Source: DASWTL01 sp035575925 (GTDB lineage Bacteria > Bacteroidota > Bacteroidia > Sphingobacteriales > Sphingobacteriaceae). Taken from it: a DNA stretch of 64,000 nt. The stretch covers positions 8,799-72,798 of the forward strand of contig DATLXK010000067.1 of NCBI GenBank assembly GCA_035575925.1, read 5' to 3'. The notes beneath the pieces are model-generated. The model was given only the letters and a program-made list of their open reading frames with translations. It was not told the origin of the DNA and ran no database searches. Below are positions 63,637 to 64,000 of this stretch, one piece after another; the first letter of the stretch is position 1; every line of letters starts with the position of its first letter. A program made the translations under genes and the position numbers.

Positions 63637-63671
63637 CCCCAGTATTTCCCCAAAAACGTGTTACATTCCCC
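63637..63671 (+). promoter_or_regulatory. Three helically phased CCCC boxes
   Basis: ATTCCCC, ATTTCCCC and ATTCCCC place their CCCC at 63637, 63648 and 63668, spaced by 11 and 20 bp, about one and two helical turns. They lie about 90 bp before the promoter of the secreted-protein gene and look like a protein-binding array. Confidence 0.5.
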
Positions 63672-63725
63672 AATTCGTGTCTTTCCACTTACTTTAATTA
63701 GCCTATACGCCACTCTGTTACTCTT

Positions 63726-63760
63726 TTTGCTAACTGGCACAGCTATTGGATATATGTTTG
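63726..63760 (+). promoter_or_regulatory. Bacteroidota-type promoter
   Basis: TTTG (63726-63729) and TATGTTTG (63753-63760, fits TAnnTTTG) are separated by 23 bp, at the wide end of the usual range. The predicted start is about 63767, leaving a ~55-nt leader before the ATG at 63823. Confidence 0.6.
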
Positions 63761-63822
63761 TATATAAGATTTTAAGTTAACGCTCTCTTTTAACCCAAAT
63801 CTTAAACAAAAAAATTAGAACC

Positions 63823-64000
63823 ATGAAAAAAGTAATTTTCGCCGCCTCTTTCATCATCACATCATTTATCTTTTCTGATGCAAATGCCCAGCTGGGTACT
63901 GCTGCTCCTACCGGAACATTTGCAGTAAAAATCTCTGAAGTACTTGACCTGGCTGTTACCAGCGGTGCCTCTAACACTTTTGATTTTAACACCATTGCTA
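63823..64000 (+). CDS. Secreted protein, 5' part only
   Basis: 59 codons are visible, starting with signal peptide MKKVIFAASFIITSFIFSDA and continuing GTAAPTGTFAVKISEVLDLA. It may be a DUF4402-like or other beta-sandwich surface protein; too little is present to decide. The promoter above is well formed, suggesting strong expression. Confidence 0.75.
   Translation, partial: MKKVIFAASFIITSFIFSDANAQLGTAAPTGTFAVKISEVLDLAVTSGASNTFDFNTIA

Overview
The window is a stretch of a Bacteroidota chromosome, most likely order Sphingobacteriales (a Pedobacter/Mucilaginibacter-like organism). The evidence is: starts without Shine-Dalgarno sequences, promoter-like TAnnTTTG boxes, moderately AT-rich DNA, many SPII lipoproteins and FadL-type porins, and families typical of this group (DUF4296, DUF4905-like, MutS2, META, head-GIN DUF2807). 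The genus is an inference. No rRNA, tRNA, CRISPR array, prophage or large integrative element was seen.

Layout. 1-12.3 kb: a truncated PAP2 phosphatase, an AI-2E-type permease, three copies of a ~134-bp palindromic repeat around a GIY-YIG nuclease gene, a Cys/Met PLP enzyme divergent from an egtB-egtD (ergothioneine) pair, a sphingomyelin-synthase-like PAP2_C protein, a HepT-type pseudogene, proS, a Tyr-rich lipoprotein and a FadL-like porin. 12.3-22.4 kb: Dps, NfeD, a LysM/RlpA-like wall protein, a uridine-kinase-like protein, and the two subunits of a 3-oxoacid CoA-transferase. These subunits lie 4.5 kb apart, separated by a GH2 glycosidase and a Tat-exported toroid-like protein. 22.4-37 kb: mostly housekeeping genes: sugar dehydrogenase, MutS2, PLP homeostasis protein, aspartate kinase, methyltransferase, cold-shock protein, peroxiredoxin, and the thrS-infC-rpmI-rplT operon. 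A Panacea-domain toxin-antitoxin pair sits beside that operon.

37-42 kb is an accessory island: GAF protein, DUF6364-like/PIN toxin-antitoxin pair, a REP-associated tyrosine transposase (RAYT) with several hairpin repeats and truncated copies, a lipoprotein, and a standalone 490-aa protein with a PD-(D/E)XK-like C-terminus. The last two genes are each preceded by the same ~160-bp leader. 42-54.7 kb returns to core genes: lutA, UMF1 transporter, DUF2807 lipoprotein, recQ, a TolB/amidohydrolase giant, META lipoprotein, flavoprotein, nuoA-nuoB, purK-purE.

54.7-58.4 kb is a second accessory patch. The 3' end of purE is duplicated on both sides of a DUF262/DUF1524 (GmrSD-like) gene. Two 57-bp attC-like imperfect palindromes (ending CTAAC/GTTAG) precede this gene and the next one, and a MITE-like element and another palindromic site follow. 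This looks like a small integrase-less gene-cassette cluster, possibly defensive; that reading is an inference from repeat structure. 58.5-64 kb: small membrane protein, DUF1810, isoaspartyl peptidase, an SPFH pseudogene, an Ada-like/AlkB alkylation-repair pair, an aldo-keto reductase, and the start of a secreted protein with helically phased CCCC boxes upstream.
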